A DNA stretch of 62,000 bases from Glandiceps talaboti. Its lineage: Eukaryota > Hemichordata > Enteropneusta > Spengelidae. Shown here in pieces: positions 12,140 through 24,212 of this stretch (position 1 is the first letter of the stretch; the number at the start of each line of letters is the position of its first letter). Location: NCBI RefSeq assembly GCF_964340395.1, contig NC_135557.1:7291709-7353708 (forward strand), written 5' to 3'. The notes under the pieces are model-generated. The model saw nothing but the letters and a program-made list of their open reading frames with translations. It ran no database searches and was not told where the DNA came from. The position numbers were made by a program, and so were the translations under genes.

Positions 12140-12585
12140 GTAAGGATATTCATGTAGAACTTTTATGTCTAAGATTTATGGCTTAGTCTATGCTGCAATA
12201 AGTTTTCAATAAAACATACTAACAAGTTGAGAACTATGAAGGCTTGTTTTGATATATAAAGAACTGTGTATTCAGTATTTCGCAAATTCTGTACTGTTTA
12301 CAGTTTCAATTTTTAAGTGATATTTACATATTCATATCTCCAATATTTTTAAACATTTTGCATCGTATATTGCAAATAGTTTAGATGCTCCAAAATATTA
12401 GGGTTTTTGAATGCCATATCTTTGTTTTATATCAAGTCATTTCGTGCAGGCCTTATATTTGATACTTCATCAAAGTATGATTTCACACTCCATTCATTGT
12501 GAATGCTTCTCTGTCACATTTATAATATATCAGACCTATTGGTGACTCCTATAACTTTTAGTACTGTATTTTATGAATTTTTCAG

Positions 12586-13357
12586 TGCTACCATGGGCAT
12601 CCACATCGACATCAAGTCCACAAGCTATAATAGAAAAAACACCATGGCAAAAATGGCTGTATGAGAACCCTAAACACAAGAGGACCACCTAATTGCCAGA
12701 TATATATATATAAGGTTGCATATCCACACCTTCAGAGTCAGTTTCAAAACTATCTCTTCAAGGAGAGAAGATCTCGCTTTGAGAGAAAACAATTATTAAA
12801 GAAGTGGCAAGAACATTTTACTTTAAAATGTCAACCAATCATGCCGCCTATGGGAGATATCTGAAAATACAATGTACCCTCAAGTCATACCATATTTCCA
12901 TTATCGAAAGGGGTTTGCAGGAAATGTCTGAAATGAAAGATGAGATGGGTAAGGAAGTACAGACATTTAAAGACAAGTACACACTCATACATGACGACAC
13001 AGGCAGTGTGATGAATTCAGCACTGAACTTGAAGAAACACTTACAAAGCTAAGAAGAGTCTCCACTGGTCTCCACACATCCACCAGAAAGCGGAGCAGAA
13101 AGACAAAAGAAAACAGGAGGAAGGGCAAAGAGAAGTAAGGAAACCAGATTTGAAAGTGGTGTGAAGAGTTTGATGAACCGAATAAGCCCTTCAGCCAATG
13201 GAATTGATGTTGAAAACTTGAGTACCGCCATTGGTATTAGAGACATGAGGTATCTGTATGAAGTGTTGCAACGTGATGTATTTATTGGCTCAGCCAAGAC
13301 AAAACTAAATATGTTGTAGGATGAATTGAAACTGAAGTATTTCAATGGAGAGCAGTG

Positions 13358-13392
<35 letters not shown>

Positions 13393-13550
13393 GTGGTGGT
13401 GATGATGGTGTTGGTGATGACAACCACAATGATGATGGTGATAATGATAATGGTGATGACGTTGGTGATGTTGATGATGATGATGAATATTATTTGAAAG
13501 TTTGTCACAAAATAGATTGGTTATATTTTGTGTGCAATTCAACATGCTGA
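12586..13550 (+). pseudogene. Decayed downstream exon of the SAM-domain gene
   Basis: It follows a TTTTTCAG acceptor (to 12,585) in the phase left by the SAM exon and begins LPWASTSTSSPQAIIEKTPW. A (TA)n run near 12,700-12,710 shifts the frame. From about 12,804 to 13,550 a single frame continues with only two stops (13,050 and 13,317). It includes IIERGLQEMSEMKDEMGKEV, SGVKSLMNRISPSANGID and RDMRYLYEVLQRDVFIG, and ends in an Asp-rich tail encoded by the GAT repeat. The sustained frame shows former coding sequence. I do not recognise the family. The gene is divergently oriented to the minus-strand decayed gene, their start regions lying only about 310 bp apart. Confidence 0.55.
13358..13490 (+). 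repeat. (GAT)n trinucleotide repeat encoding an Asp run
   Basis: About 11 pure GAT codons, then interrupted GAT/GGT/AAT units. In the frame of the decayed gene it encodes an acidic Asp/Gly tail. The other frames give meaningless Met or Ile/His runs. Confidence 0.9.
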
Positions 13551-13700
13551 GGTCAATGGAGGTACAGATTGTAAAGTCAGTCCAGCTAGGAAATTTGAAG
13601 GCATTTCTTATGTGTTATGTGTGCACATACCATTTTTTATACCACTAGATGACACAATGCAACTCATGGAGTGTAACATTGACAAGTCATGGGATGTATT
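13517..13700. repeat. Dispersed repeat, partial copy (pairs with 14,349-14,530)
   Basis: Words such as GGTTATATTTTGTGTGCAAT, CAATGGAGGTACAGATT and GATGACACAATGCAACTCATG recur in the same order and orientation about 830 bp downstream, with scattered changes. It is part of the G-rich TIR family whose better copy lies inverted at 22,735-24,212. Confidence 0.7.
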
Positions 13701-14224
13701 GAGAGACACAGTGCTTATGTTATAATGAAAAGTAGACAATGTAGCGTTTAGGTAATGGTACAGATTTCATAGGTAGAAAGTTTAGTTATGAGCAAAAGCT
13801 TAGTTTGAAATCGAGGGGTATTATAGTGTAGACTGAACTACATGTATACACTATGTACTAGTCTAGTTCATGTATATACAGTATGTATTACGATTACGAC
13901 GATCATCTCCACTAATGTAATCAAAGTCATCACTCTAGCACAGAAATCTAAGCTCATCCCTAACAGTGTTCATATAAACGTGATAACGTTATCTTGTCCC
14001 ACATGATTTAGTTTCAGGCTGTAGTTAGAGTTCCGTAGTGAATATTATTGCAATGAAGTGAATGAATGAAGTAACAATTTACAACAGCCCGTCAGTTTGT
14101 AATATATTTTTACATGCTCTGTTTACCCCTGGCCCAGCAGATTTAGCCAGATTAACAGTTTTTTTTGGTAACTTTGACTATACATGAGTGGAGATGTAGT
14201 AATCATAACGCATACGTAGAAGAA
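13701..14224. other. No gene recognised
   Basis: Intergenic sequence between two copies of the same dispersed repeat. No supported coding or RNA feature. Confidence 0.5.
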
Positions 14225-14885
14225 TGTATGGGAACTAAGCTAACTATATACATGAACATTGAATATCCAATATCTAGACACATGCAAGGTCAGGCACTTT
14301 CAGTCAGAGTGTTTGCCACATATTGTTTCAAAGTATGTTCACCCTAAATTGGTTATGTTTTGTGCACAATTCAACATGTTCAGGTCAATGGAGGCACAGA
14401 TTTTAGAGTCAATCCAGTAAATTTTAAGGTGTTTCATTTCTTATGTGTTACGTGTAGAGCTACGCATACACGTTTTTATACCACATGATGACACAATGCA
14501 ACTCATGGCGTGCAATATTGAGGAGTCAAAACTGTTGTTGAAAAGTGGCCATAGTGTAGTGTTGTGACTCCATAACATATGCATGGGATTATCAAGAGAC
14601 AAAGAATTTATGTTATATTTGAATGTATATTTATAGCTATTTATTTATTTATGGTTTTTGTGCAAATACATTTGTTTTCCAATAAAATGTATGGAAATGT
14701 AAATACAGCAGTGTGGCTCATGATTACATTTAGTTGTTGAAAATAAGGTAACCCCCGCCATTCTTCACTTTGTAAAAATAATGACCACCCTTCTTTGAGT
14801 CCCTAATTGAGGTGACCCCCCTCTGATTTGCCGCCCCCCCCCCCGCCGTAAAAACTGATCGCTCCCTTAGCCAATTTAAACAAAA
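14225..14885. mobile_element. Fragment of a G-rich TIR element (AAAACTGATCGCTCCC end)
   Basis: The sequence is the inverted counterpart of 22,735-23,385. Shared words include GTTGTGACTCCAT, TTTATAGCTATTTAT and TGAAAATAAGGT, plus the C-rich segment ending GCCGTAAAAACTGATCGCTC. Identity is high near the terminus and lower inward. There is no coding content. It lies outside the host gene, while the partner copy is in intron 2. Confidence 0.8.
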
Positions 14886-15039
14886 ATACCAAAAAAACAT
14901 AAACCTCCACCTCCAAAAAATAGCGCCAATGGCGATAAGGCACAACTGTACAGTTTGTATAAACGGTTTATCCACATGCTGATCCGTGCTATTAGGTGAA
15001 CATTCGCCGAATGATTATCCAGTTGTGTATCCAGCCTCG

Positions 15040-15560
15040 TTGTTATCTTTGCAAGATACGCGATAATTTTGATCTTGTTATGGACATAGTCATGTTGCTA
15101 TACATATTTGCATACATTTTTTTCACATGATTACGAATCCCTTGTGTTATCGTTTCGATATACATCACCATATGGCTGCTGCTATGGGCATTGTATTGTT
15201 ATTAGGTATATTTGCATGCATTGTTTAAATGTGTATTCGTTTGTCTATTAATCTCTGTTATTTATGCAATATATTGATCATTTGGCTGTTGCAATTGGAG
15301 TGGTTTTGTTGCTAGGCATATTTGCATACAATATTTTGAATGCATGTAAATTTGTAAGAATCCATGTTATCTTTGTGAAATACAAAATCGTTTGGCTGTT
15401 TCTATGGGCTATTTGCAGGGGACAAGTTTTGAATGGGATATTTATAGGGATATTTGCCTTCCTTTTTTTTGAATGTTTACTCACTTGCCAACCAGATGAT
15501 GTTATTTTTGCAAGTACATTGCCATTTAATTGATGCTAAGGGCGTGGTCATGATGGTTGC
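15040..15560. repeat. Degenerate minisatellite of about 110-120 bp units
   Basis: About four imperfect units share a core of the type TGGCTGTTGCAATTGGAGTG then TTGTTGCTAGGCATATTTGC then ATACA (near 15,060, 15,175, 15,285 and 15,390). The reverse complement of this core recurs at 18,280-19,020 on the other side of the GT4-like exon. Confidence 0.7.
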
Positions 15561-15739
15561 TAGGGCCAATTAATTACTCAAAATGTTTAGAACAAAATCT
15601 GCAGAAAAGCACTTCCGGGAGCCTCTCACCAGATCCAGACTCATTTGTTCATGCCACGATGACTGTGTCATTTTCAGGTTTTTTCTGGGTTTTTGTCAAA
15701 ATAATATTTTCAACGGGGTTTAAGTCATCAACACACATA

Positions 15740-15752
15740 CACACATAGACAT

Positions 15753-15785
<33 letters not shown>

Positions 15786-15792
15786 GACAGAC

Positions 15793-15861
<69 letters not shown>

Positions 15862-15862
15862 G
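15740..15862. repeat. (CAGA)n microsatellite
   Basis: ACAGACAGACAG units with two GAGA interruptions, preceded by an (ACAC)-type stretch. It begins about 260 bp before the first coding exon of the host gene and probably lies in the 5' intron or promoter region. Confidence 0.95.
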
Positions 15863-16002
15863 ACATTGCACCTTGCCTAAAGCGCTCCTGAATCTTATCA
15901 ATTCAGTTGTGCTTAAAAAAAACTAACCCAGACATCCACCATCATTAAACTATACAGTCTATAATGTCTAACATTGTGTATATGTAATTATTTTGCAGCA
16001 AA

Positions 16003-17272
16003 ATGACACGAATGTTGATGGTAGGTACATCATGGTGGCCAAACAGCCATGATACATGTATTTCACTGTCAATGATCCAACGAAATGTTTGCATTTACCA
16101 TGCCAAGAGAGGAGTCAAAGTGTACTTGACAGCTCTGAAAGCTTCAGATGAGGAAAAGGAAGACGCAAAGAAACATGATGTACAACTTGTGTTACCAAAG
16201 CCTAATTCGTACATCAAGGATAAGGAGCCAAAAGTGGACTGGCTACTTTTGCACAAATCCTATTATCCTCAATTGGGAAGTATCACAAACTTTGATCTCA
16301 TAGTTGGTCACTCATCATGGGAGTTATCTACTACAACTGCAGCTAGAACTATTCAGCAAGAACTCTTCCAAACAGCCAAATTCATGCCATTTGTGTACAT
16401 GATTCCTGAGGAACTTCCATTGAGGTCAGGCCAAATCGAGGAAGTGGAGAAAGCTGTATTGGAAGATTTAAGGATGGCATCAGCTGTTGTGTCTGTGGGA
16501 CCAAGGGTATATGGACATGTTCAGAATAAACTACGTGCTCTAACAACTAGCAGACCACATTTCAAGTACATACCATGGCCAGACAGCAGATTTGAAAACA
16601 TACAACCAGATGGATCAAGCTCCTCAAAAATGGAAATATTATCCATATATCGTATACGAAACATTGAGGGCTTGGAGGAGTTTAACACTGCAGCATATAC
16701 AATGGGCAGAGTTGCCAACTTCTTTGAATATGACTCTGAAAAACCCACTTGGAAGTTAAGAGGTGTTCCAGATGAGATACTTCGTAAATGTAAAGACTAC
16801 CTTTCCCAGACGGCAGAATCGGGTAATTTAAGCATTAAACTGTATCCAAATGGTGAAGTGGACCAAATCTGTGATGACCTAAAACAGTGTCACCTTCTAC
16901 TGCATACAAAGATGAGTGATCCGTTTGATGTGATTGGTCTAGCTGCTTGTGCTGCTGGTGTTCCAGTTGTCATCTCAGAACATACTGGTCTGTCAGAGCT
17001 TCTAAAGGACACTTGTCCACAGTTTGCAATGAGTCCTACATTGTGTGAGTATCGTATCAATGATGACAAAGAAGTTGTCAGTAAGAGATGGGAAGCTGCT
17101 ATAATGAACACTCTGAAACGATATCCTGCTGCTCTGAAGCAGGCCAAACAACTCAAAGATGAGTTACATAAATCAGCCATGGATGGTGATATTGCTAAAT
17201 CACGTAGTGAGTTACTTGATTGGTGTACATCACTAAGATCTGACTTAGGGCCAGCTGTACAAGGAGATCATG
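16003..17272 (+). CDS. GT4-like (group 1) glycosyltransferase-fold domain exon of the GT4-macro gene
   Basis: This is the first recognised coding exon: acceptor TTATTTTGCAG ends at 15,998, ATG is at 16,003, and a GT donor (CATG|gtatga) follows 17,272, leaving phase 1. The 423 codons resemble the GT4-type two-Rossmann-fold domain of invertebrate multidomain proteins. A first beta strand MLMVGTSWW (residues 4-12) is followed by a helix and a strand with VYLTAL. A mid-domain FDLIVGHSSWEL carries the HS/HG step. The C-terminal lobe has DPFDVIGLAACAAGVPVVIS then EHTGLSEL (306-333). Key positions look lost: the E-x7-E motif of active GT4 enzymes reads D306-x7-A314, and the glycine-rich N-terminal loop is NSHDTC. 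A cytoplasmic ligand-binding or scaffold domain is my inference; there is no signal peptide or membrane segment. An upstream 5' exon is likely, because an acceptor precedes the ATG. Confidence 0.85.
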
Positions 17273-17580
17273 GTATGATACCTTTATTTTATCAAACGCC
17301 TTCACTCATATGTGCTACATGTACTACATGCATGTACATTAAATGTATTTGAAAATAAACTTTTCAGGAAAAAATGGATTGATAATAATGAAAATTTTGT
17401 TGTATTCTCTTGCATGGTACTAATTATGAAAATATTAGCTTATTGAAAGTGATGACTTATCAACATTTTAAAACTTGTAAAATATATGTATACTAAATTT
17501 CCACACTTAGATATAGAGTTATCTTTTCTGTGGCCAAACCACTACTCTGGTATTTATGATGACTTTATATTTTGTTTTAG

Positions 17581-17682
17581 ATGAAGGAGACAAACAAGCT
17601 GACACAGGTGAAGGTGTTTATGAAGCAAAACCTCAACAACCTCCATTAAGTGTTCAATACGACTCACATGTCAAACATGATG
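17581..17682 (+). CDS. Host gene exon 2: acidic linker
   Basis: Acceptor TTTTGTTTTAG to 17,580 and donor ATGATG|gtaagtg after 17,682. It is 102 bp with phase 1 at both ends, continuing the GT4-like exon as D, then EGDKQADTGEGVYEAKPQQP, PLSVQYDSHVKHD. It is hydrophilic, Gln/Pro/Glu-rich and probably disordered. The symmetric phase means it can be skipped or duplicated without breaking the frame. Intron 1 is 308 bp. Confidence 0.75.
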
Positions 17683-18170
17683 GTAAGTGACAGTGTACAT
17701 GTAGTTCTTCGTAAAATATAGCTGTAACCATGATTGATTGCAATTTCAGTAATGTAAGTAACATTTAGAAGAGAGACGCATGTGAGAGATCTTACATAAT
17801 TAAGACATGGTAAGATATCGCACCCTCTGTGAAGGAGACTTACTATTGCGATCTATAATCACCATCTCACCATGTGTATTGAAGTGGTCAAGACATTTAA
17901 CTTATCTCTATCTAAAAACGTTTGGATTTTGAACTTTAACCATTATGTAGTACAGGGCATATGGGTTTTCATTTAAAATGCATGTGGATTTTTTGAAACA
18001 TATATGATTATTCATTATAGGACCACATATAAAAATATACATGTTGGCAATTTTTATCTTCAAAATTAGTCTTAGGGGCTAAATACAAAATTTGGTCCCA
18101 AAACTATATTCTTGACCATTGATTTGCTTTGGCATTCGAAACCCGCGAATCCATGATTATAGTCAACTTC
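17683..18170 (+). other. Start of intron 2, no further feature
   Basis: The intron begins with a strong gtaagtg donor. The sequence up to the inverted minisatellite is AT-rich without recognised elements. Confidence 0.5.
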
Positions 18171-18279
18171 CATGGACATGGCCTTAGCAACAACCAAATG
18201 CCATTATATTTTGCAAAGATAAGAACATTTTTGGTTTGTCAGGCAAAACAAATATTCAAAACACATATGCAAATATACC

Positions 18280-19030
18280 TAGCAACAAGGCCATCCCCAT
18301 AGCAACAGTCAAATCACTATGCATATGGTAAAGATAACAACACCAAATGAGTAGGTATATGTAAGGTCGGCCTTAATTCTGTTTCTGTGCCAACCACCCT
18401 AAATTTCTTTAATCTGACGAACGAAAATTTAAATTGATGCCCTCTATGGCAGGGTTCGGGAAAAAATTGCAACATCACTGATTGCCAGATGGCAAGCCCA
18501 TGATAGCGTGTCAGAATGAAATGTATTCTTTATCGCTGAAATTTACTAAAATAAACAGTTCAAATATCCTTCTGACTTTCATTGTCATTCTAAGTCATTC
18601 AGAATGTTAAAATATGATTGTGAAATGAAAGTACCACCTACATGTACTCATAAATTTACTATTTTTAAAACTTTTTTACTTTAATTGTTAACAGACAGAC
18701 AGACCAATCATTTTATAGATTTTACAATGAGAAACATAGAATTAAGTATTGAGGTCCTATGTGGATTAAAGTACAAAAATAGACACTGTTACATATGCCT
18801 AGCAACAAGGCCACACCCATAGCAACTTCCAAATGGTGGCAAAGAAAACAGGGATGGTTAGGCAAGTGGAAAAAGGGAATACATATATGCCTAGCAACAA
18901 GACCATGCCAATAGAAACAGTGAAAATGTGTATCTGGGAAAACTAACATTTGGGATGGATAGGCAAGTGAGTGAACGTTCAAAAAATAACATAGATGCCT
19001 AGCAACAAAACCATGCCCACAGCAATAAAC
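18280..19030. repeat. Degenerate minisatellite, inverted relative to 15,040-15,560
   Basis: The core ATATGCCTAGCAACAAGGCC followed by A(C/T)(A/G)CCCATAGCAAC occurs near 18,270, 18,793, 18,886 and 18,990. It is the reverse complement of the core on the 5' side of the GT4-like exon. Units are spaced about 100 bp in the last three copies. Confidence 0.7.
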
Positions 19031-19942
19031 AAATAAGGGTGTAGATGTATAATTTAAACGGATAAACGCTAGAGTTATCACATACACTGTAGAGTTGTAC
19101 TACAACTAAAGTTTTGTGTACATTATGAACACATCTGTGAAGTCAGAATCTAGTTCATTCAACAGTCATGACATCAGGCTGTCCAGCAATATCCTGGCAA
19201 AAGTTCTCATATGCTCCACAGGTGCACATTTTTGTACAAAATACGTTTTATCTCTTCTATGACCACCTGATTTCAAATTCAACATCAGTAGTACATTGGA
19301 TGGTTGGTTGGGATGAATCTGGTATTGAAATAATATCGGATTCCTATTCCATGTCTAGATAATGTGCCCTATGAATCATATGAATTAGGGCTCCATGTCT
19401 CCTGTTTGTTTCCTATGGAAAAATGTTGACCGTAATATTCAGCAATAGTCCTCAATGGTGTGTTGGGTTCATACAAATGACAGACGAAAAGCTCAATTTT
19501 TCTGATCACCTCACATGAAGTATTTCTGCCCTTTCACGATCATGATTTTCAAATAGTGATTAGTTTTATTCCTTTTCCTGCAAATCAGCCAGTTTGGTTC
19601 GCTCCACCAAACGCATGGAACCTAGGTAGGGCTTCAGAACCAGCTCACTCAGTTTCTGGTAAATTGATTGGTATGCATGTTGAGAAGGACCTGTGCCAGT
19701 TGTGACCTCTATATGTTTTTAGCATAGGAAAACGACACACTTTTGAGCTAGCTAGGACAAACACATCAATATATGTTGACTGTATGTCAAGGTATGTGCA
19801 TGTAGCTCCACAAGCCGTTGTCTTTCTTGCATGAAGAGTGAACTTTGCATCTGCTTCATGATATGAGCTATGGAAAGTATGTGTTATGTATCTGCCTGTA
19901 GGCAACAACAACATTAACTTGAGATTCCTTTCATTTCATAAT
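19031..19942 (+). other. Intron 2 sequence, no gene recognised
   Basis: No coding segment, splice-linked exon or structured repeat was identified. The short open frames on either strand have no coding character. Confidence 0.5.
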
Positions 19943-21259
19943 TAGGGACCGGTCAGATTCTCTTGCCTGGAGGTGGTATGGAGTGGGGGGGGGGGGGGGT
20001 GAATAGAATTTTTCATCGGACCGACATAAAGTCACCTATGCCCTCTCTGCAAAACCCAAAACAGACTCTAGAATACAACACCATCATGTAATTAGCAACC
20101 ACACAGGGTTAAGATCATATCAAAAACAAGATTAACAACATCTAAACAGTATCAGGTAGGGGAAGCGTTTGAGACGGGGATATTGTGTTTTGCAATACAG
20201 CAGCACCATCATCTATCAGAAGCAACTCCTTATACATACGGTTGAAATATGTTCATGGCATCATTATAATCATAGTAAACGTCAGCACATCTGATGGTTG
20301 TGTAATTGGTAGTGGAGCGTTGGAGAGTTAATTTTATGTATGAGTCTTCTAAGCCATAGCCTTTAATGCAATAATTTCATATGTTAAAAGACAATACTAT
20401 GAAAAATTAGCAATTGATCTATATACATGGGGTTAAAATGTATAAGAAAAGTTTAATAACATAACAATAAAACTAAAGGGTTTGTGCATCTGATAGTTGC
20501 TTGATTGAGTGACTCCCGTTCATCTAGGGAAGAGGGGTTTTATGGCCGAGGAGCAGATCTAGAGGGTTTATGTGGGCTCTATTAAGGCGCATCTTAGGTA
20601 ATTCATAGCTGTATGGTAATAATTTTACAGCTTCGAAAAGCTAAAGTTAATGCAAGATTTAAATCAATCATATAAAAAATGTATTGTTCATAACATTACT
20701 GTTACAGAGTAAAGTCGCTGTTGTATGTTACAAAACTTTAGGTGCTCATACCTACTATAGATGTATGTATAACAAAAGCAGTAAACTTGAACATGATCAC
20801 ATTTGGATATTTGTAGTGTCGATAACACGCAGTGTCAGAAATAAAAAAAGTTTACAATGTTTATACTAATCTCTTCATGCTGAAGAGTACAACAATTTAG
20901 ATTAAATTCTTTTATAAACTATATCTAGTATGGAGATTACCATTACGGAACCTTTAACTTTTGGTCCTAACTGAAACATAAGGGAAGCATTGGTTATGAA
21001 ACAATCAAGTATTTACATGACATATTCTGTAACTAGTGTGGTAGTGTTGAAGTAATATTAACGATTATAGGCTAGAAATGGGAACAACAAATACCATAAT
21101 TCAGACAAAGTCATGACATTGTAGAAATTCGGGGATTTTTCTTCCATCACAATCCAAAACAAAATTACCCTTATTCAAAATTGTAAAAAAAAATGGATGA
21201 CCCTCCCCCACCAATCAACCCCCACCCCTTCCCCGCCGAAGAAACTGACCGAGTCCTTA
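19943..21259. mobile_element. 1.3-kb TIR element with G-rich ends (GGGACCGGTCAG family)
   Basis: Left end TTAGGGACCGGTCAG followed by a G run (19,984-19,999). The right end is the inverse, a C-rich stretch then GAAGAAACTGACCGAGTCC ending at 21,259. The sub-terminal part at the right (near 21,130-21,200) matches fragments of the same family at 30,356-30,520 and 49,735-49,905. No transposase was seen. Confidence 0.65.
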
Positions 21260-21889
21260 CTTTTTCTGCAAGGAATAATGTAGTTGGTCAATGTGTTTGA
21301 GTGTGACAAAAACCTTTTAACAGACAAGTTGGTTATTGGAGTGTGTCTGTACCTCTTGTATGATTTAGGAATTAGTTCATGGTACGTATTTCCCTTGTAA
21401 CTTTTGTAGGGACATTGGTATATCTTACAGAGTTGTTACACTGTATACAATGTGGCTCTACTGTATATATAGAGAGCAAAATAAAGCATGAAAACTGAAA
21501 TTCAATACAAAAGGTTAGAAATGTCGCAGTTTGAATACCAATAAAAACACTTTCCGAAACTATTGCTGTACTTTAAACTGTTCATCTGATATTCTCAGAA
21601 ATGTTTTGTGAAGACCTAAACTTGGACTCTATCCTGTGTAGAATGTACCAGGTTTCAACACTAGATAAGTATCAAAGTCAGATCTGTAAAGGAATGTGTG
21701 TATGCTCACTTGATAACAAGCCACACTAATAAGCCGAAATTGGTCAAAAGGAGGCCATACAATTTGGCAAGGGTAGTTTTGTGCAATAAATGAATGCCTT
21801 TATTTTTTACAGTGCATTTACCATGGATTTACGTTTGGCAGGAATCCATTGAGGCTTTTAAAGACCCCTTACTGATCAGAGGTGGTAAT

Positions 21890-22440
21890 CCACACATGCA
21901 TTAAATGATTAATTAAAATGATTAATTGATGTAGTAGAAGCAATAACCCTTTCAGTAAACTGTTCCAAATGTCTACAACACGTTGGCTGAAAAAGTATAT
22001 GTATAGCCAATCTGGATATGTCCTTAAATAATTTCAACCTGCGTATTCTTGTTATTGAAGTAGATAAATTTAGAAATACAACAGGATCACCGAGAATATG
22101 TTCATGGAAAAGTTTACAGGTTTACACACTTCCAGAAAATCAGCTCTCAACCGTGTAACCTATCCTCATAATTCAAACCGCCAAGCTGTGGAATCATCCT
22201 GGTAAACCGATTTCCGTACTTTTTTACTAATAATACAATATCCCTCCTCGTATGTGCATGGGGACTGCACAGGAGAAGCATAGTCAAGGTGTGGACGAAC
22301 TAGTGATTTAAAACATAACCCCTGTAATGTTGTACGTCTACGAAATTCACTTATGACCGAGTTCCGTACCGTATCAAGATTTACAACATACGTTCTCGTA
22401 TCTGATTCTTGTACTTTGACAAATTTTACAAATTTTTGAC
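21890..22440 (-). mobile_element. LINE 3' fragment (CR1/L2-like reverse transcriptase C-terminus)
   Basis: On the minus strand, frames with indels read RTTLQGLCFKSLVRPHLDYA, then SPVQSPCT, RMIPQLGGLNYEDRL and, further on, a leucine-rich stretch. This matches the thumb/C-terminal region after the reverse transcriptase core in CR1/L2-type LINEs (the SLVRPHLDYA-S-P-V motif). It is heavily decayed. No reverse transcriptase core or 3' tail remains nearby. Confidence 0.65.
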
Positions 22441-22734
22441 ACTTTGGTCACGGTCTAATGCAAGCTGAAACCATTCAGTCACGTACTACTACAACACTCG
22501 AGAAGGAGGACTGCTGCTGATGGACGAAAATACATTAAATTCACGGGACTTGAAATTCCAGAAACCTACATGTAGAATGCTCCAAAATTCTGCGAAAAGT
22601 GGTAAGGCCAAACAGATGAGGGTGAAATTATAGTAATAACCGTCTAGTTTCAGAACCTTCTGGCATAGACTGTCAGTGCATACTATCAAAACTATTACGT
22701 ACACAGGTCGGGCATTCATTTGGTCGTTCAAATT

Positions 22735-24212
22735 TTTGAGAGCGATCAGTTTTTACGGCCGGGGGGGGGGGGGGCAAATAAGGAGGTGGGGGTCATCTCA
22801 GTTTGTGATTCAAAGTGTAGGGGGCGGGGAATCACCATTTTTACAAAGGGAATAAAGGGGTCACCTTATTTTCAGCAACTAAACGTAATCGTGAGCCATG
22901 CTGTTGTACTTGAATTTCCATGCATTTATTAAACAACAAATTTATGTGCATAAAATAAACCATAAACAATAAATAGCTATAAATATACATTCTAATATAA
23001 CTTGTCTGTTGATACATCCCATGCATATGTCATGGAGTCACAACACTGCACTATGGCCACCTTTAAGCAACAGTTTTGTTAGAAACGACGTCTCGATATT
23101 GCACGTCATGTGTTATAAAACTTTGGATGTGTTGCTCTGCACGTAACACATAAGAAATGAAATACAGTAAAATTTACTGGACGGACCTGCTGAATCAAAA
23201 ATATGTGCTTCCTTTGACGTGAACATGTTGAATTGCCCTTAAAACATAACCAATCTAGGGTGAGACACACTTTGAAATAATATGTTGCAAACTCTGTGAT
23301 TGAAAGTGCCTGACCTAGCCTGTTTCTAGATATTGGATATGCAATGCCTATGTATATAGTTAATCTAGTTAGTTAATGTAGTTCCTATACATTTGTGTAC
23401 GTACAAGTTACAATTCAAACGCGTCATCTCAGTTAAATGTCAAAAATTGATTTAGGGGTGAACAATGTAGGATAAACACTGGGTTATTTTAGTGTTGGGT
23501 AGAGGTGAGGGATGGAGTTTACTCCTATATGTATGAAGAAGATTTTACTTTTATAACAACATCTGTTTTATACCCCAAAACAAACATACATTATCGCCAA
23601 TAAAAGAGTTATTTTTCCTCAATACGTACTGGTTTTTGTATTCATAGCACTACATAATATTACATACTGATTTGAAATGCATTGTGCTATGTGCAAAAAT
23701 TTCAAATGTTGACCAATTTTGTTAGAAAGGGTTGGGAAGGGGGTACTTTAACTATTGATCTTGCCCTAATGTGTTGATTTATCATACATATACAAAGTAT
23801 TGAACTGTCACTTGGCCTAGCTATCGTATGACCTACACGTCTTATCAAAAATAACCTCAACTATGAATATTGTGTATATCGCAATGAACAGACAATCATA
23901 GTTCTCATAGGTTTCCTGTCTGAAGAGCTTTATACACATAAAGCAGTGTGTTTTGGTAAGCAATTTACCAGAGACACATACAATTACTGTAAATGCGTAA
24001 CATGTAAAATTAACAATGCAGTTTGCCGTATTATACTTTGAGAATAGTGTGTCTTTTGCAAGAATAAAAAGAATGTTTCTTGTCAACAGATGGGATGTGG
24101 GCAATATTTTTGGGGTTTGGGTATATTTTCTCACTATTTTTACGTACAACATGAACAAAAAAGTCACCGGCCCACCCCCGCCCGTAAAAACTGATCGCTC
24201 CCTTTCAGACTT
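22735..24212. mobile_element. 1.5-kb TIR element with G-rich ends (GGGAGCGATCAG family)
   Basis: Left end GAGAGCGATCAGTTTTTACG followed by a 14-base G run. The right end is the inverse, CCCGCCCGTAAAAACTGATC then GCTCCC, ending near 24,205. The 5' half matches the inverted fragment at 14,225-14,885. No protein of transposase type was seen. It lies in intron 2 of the host gene. Confidence 0.7.

Noticed and set aside
13305-13545. Ile-rich and His-rich minus-strand frames over the GAT repeat
   Set aside because: Antisense of a trinucleotide repeat; the plus frame continues the decayed gene instead.
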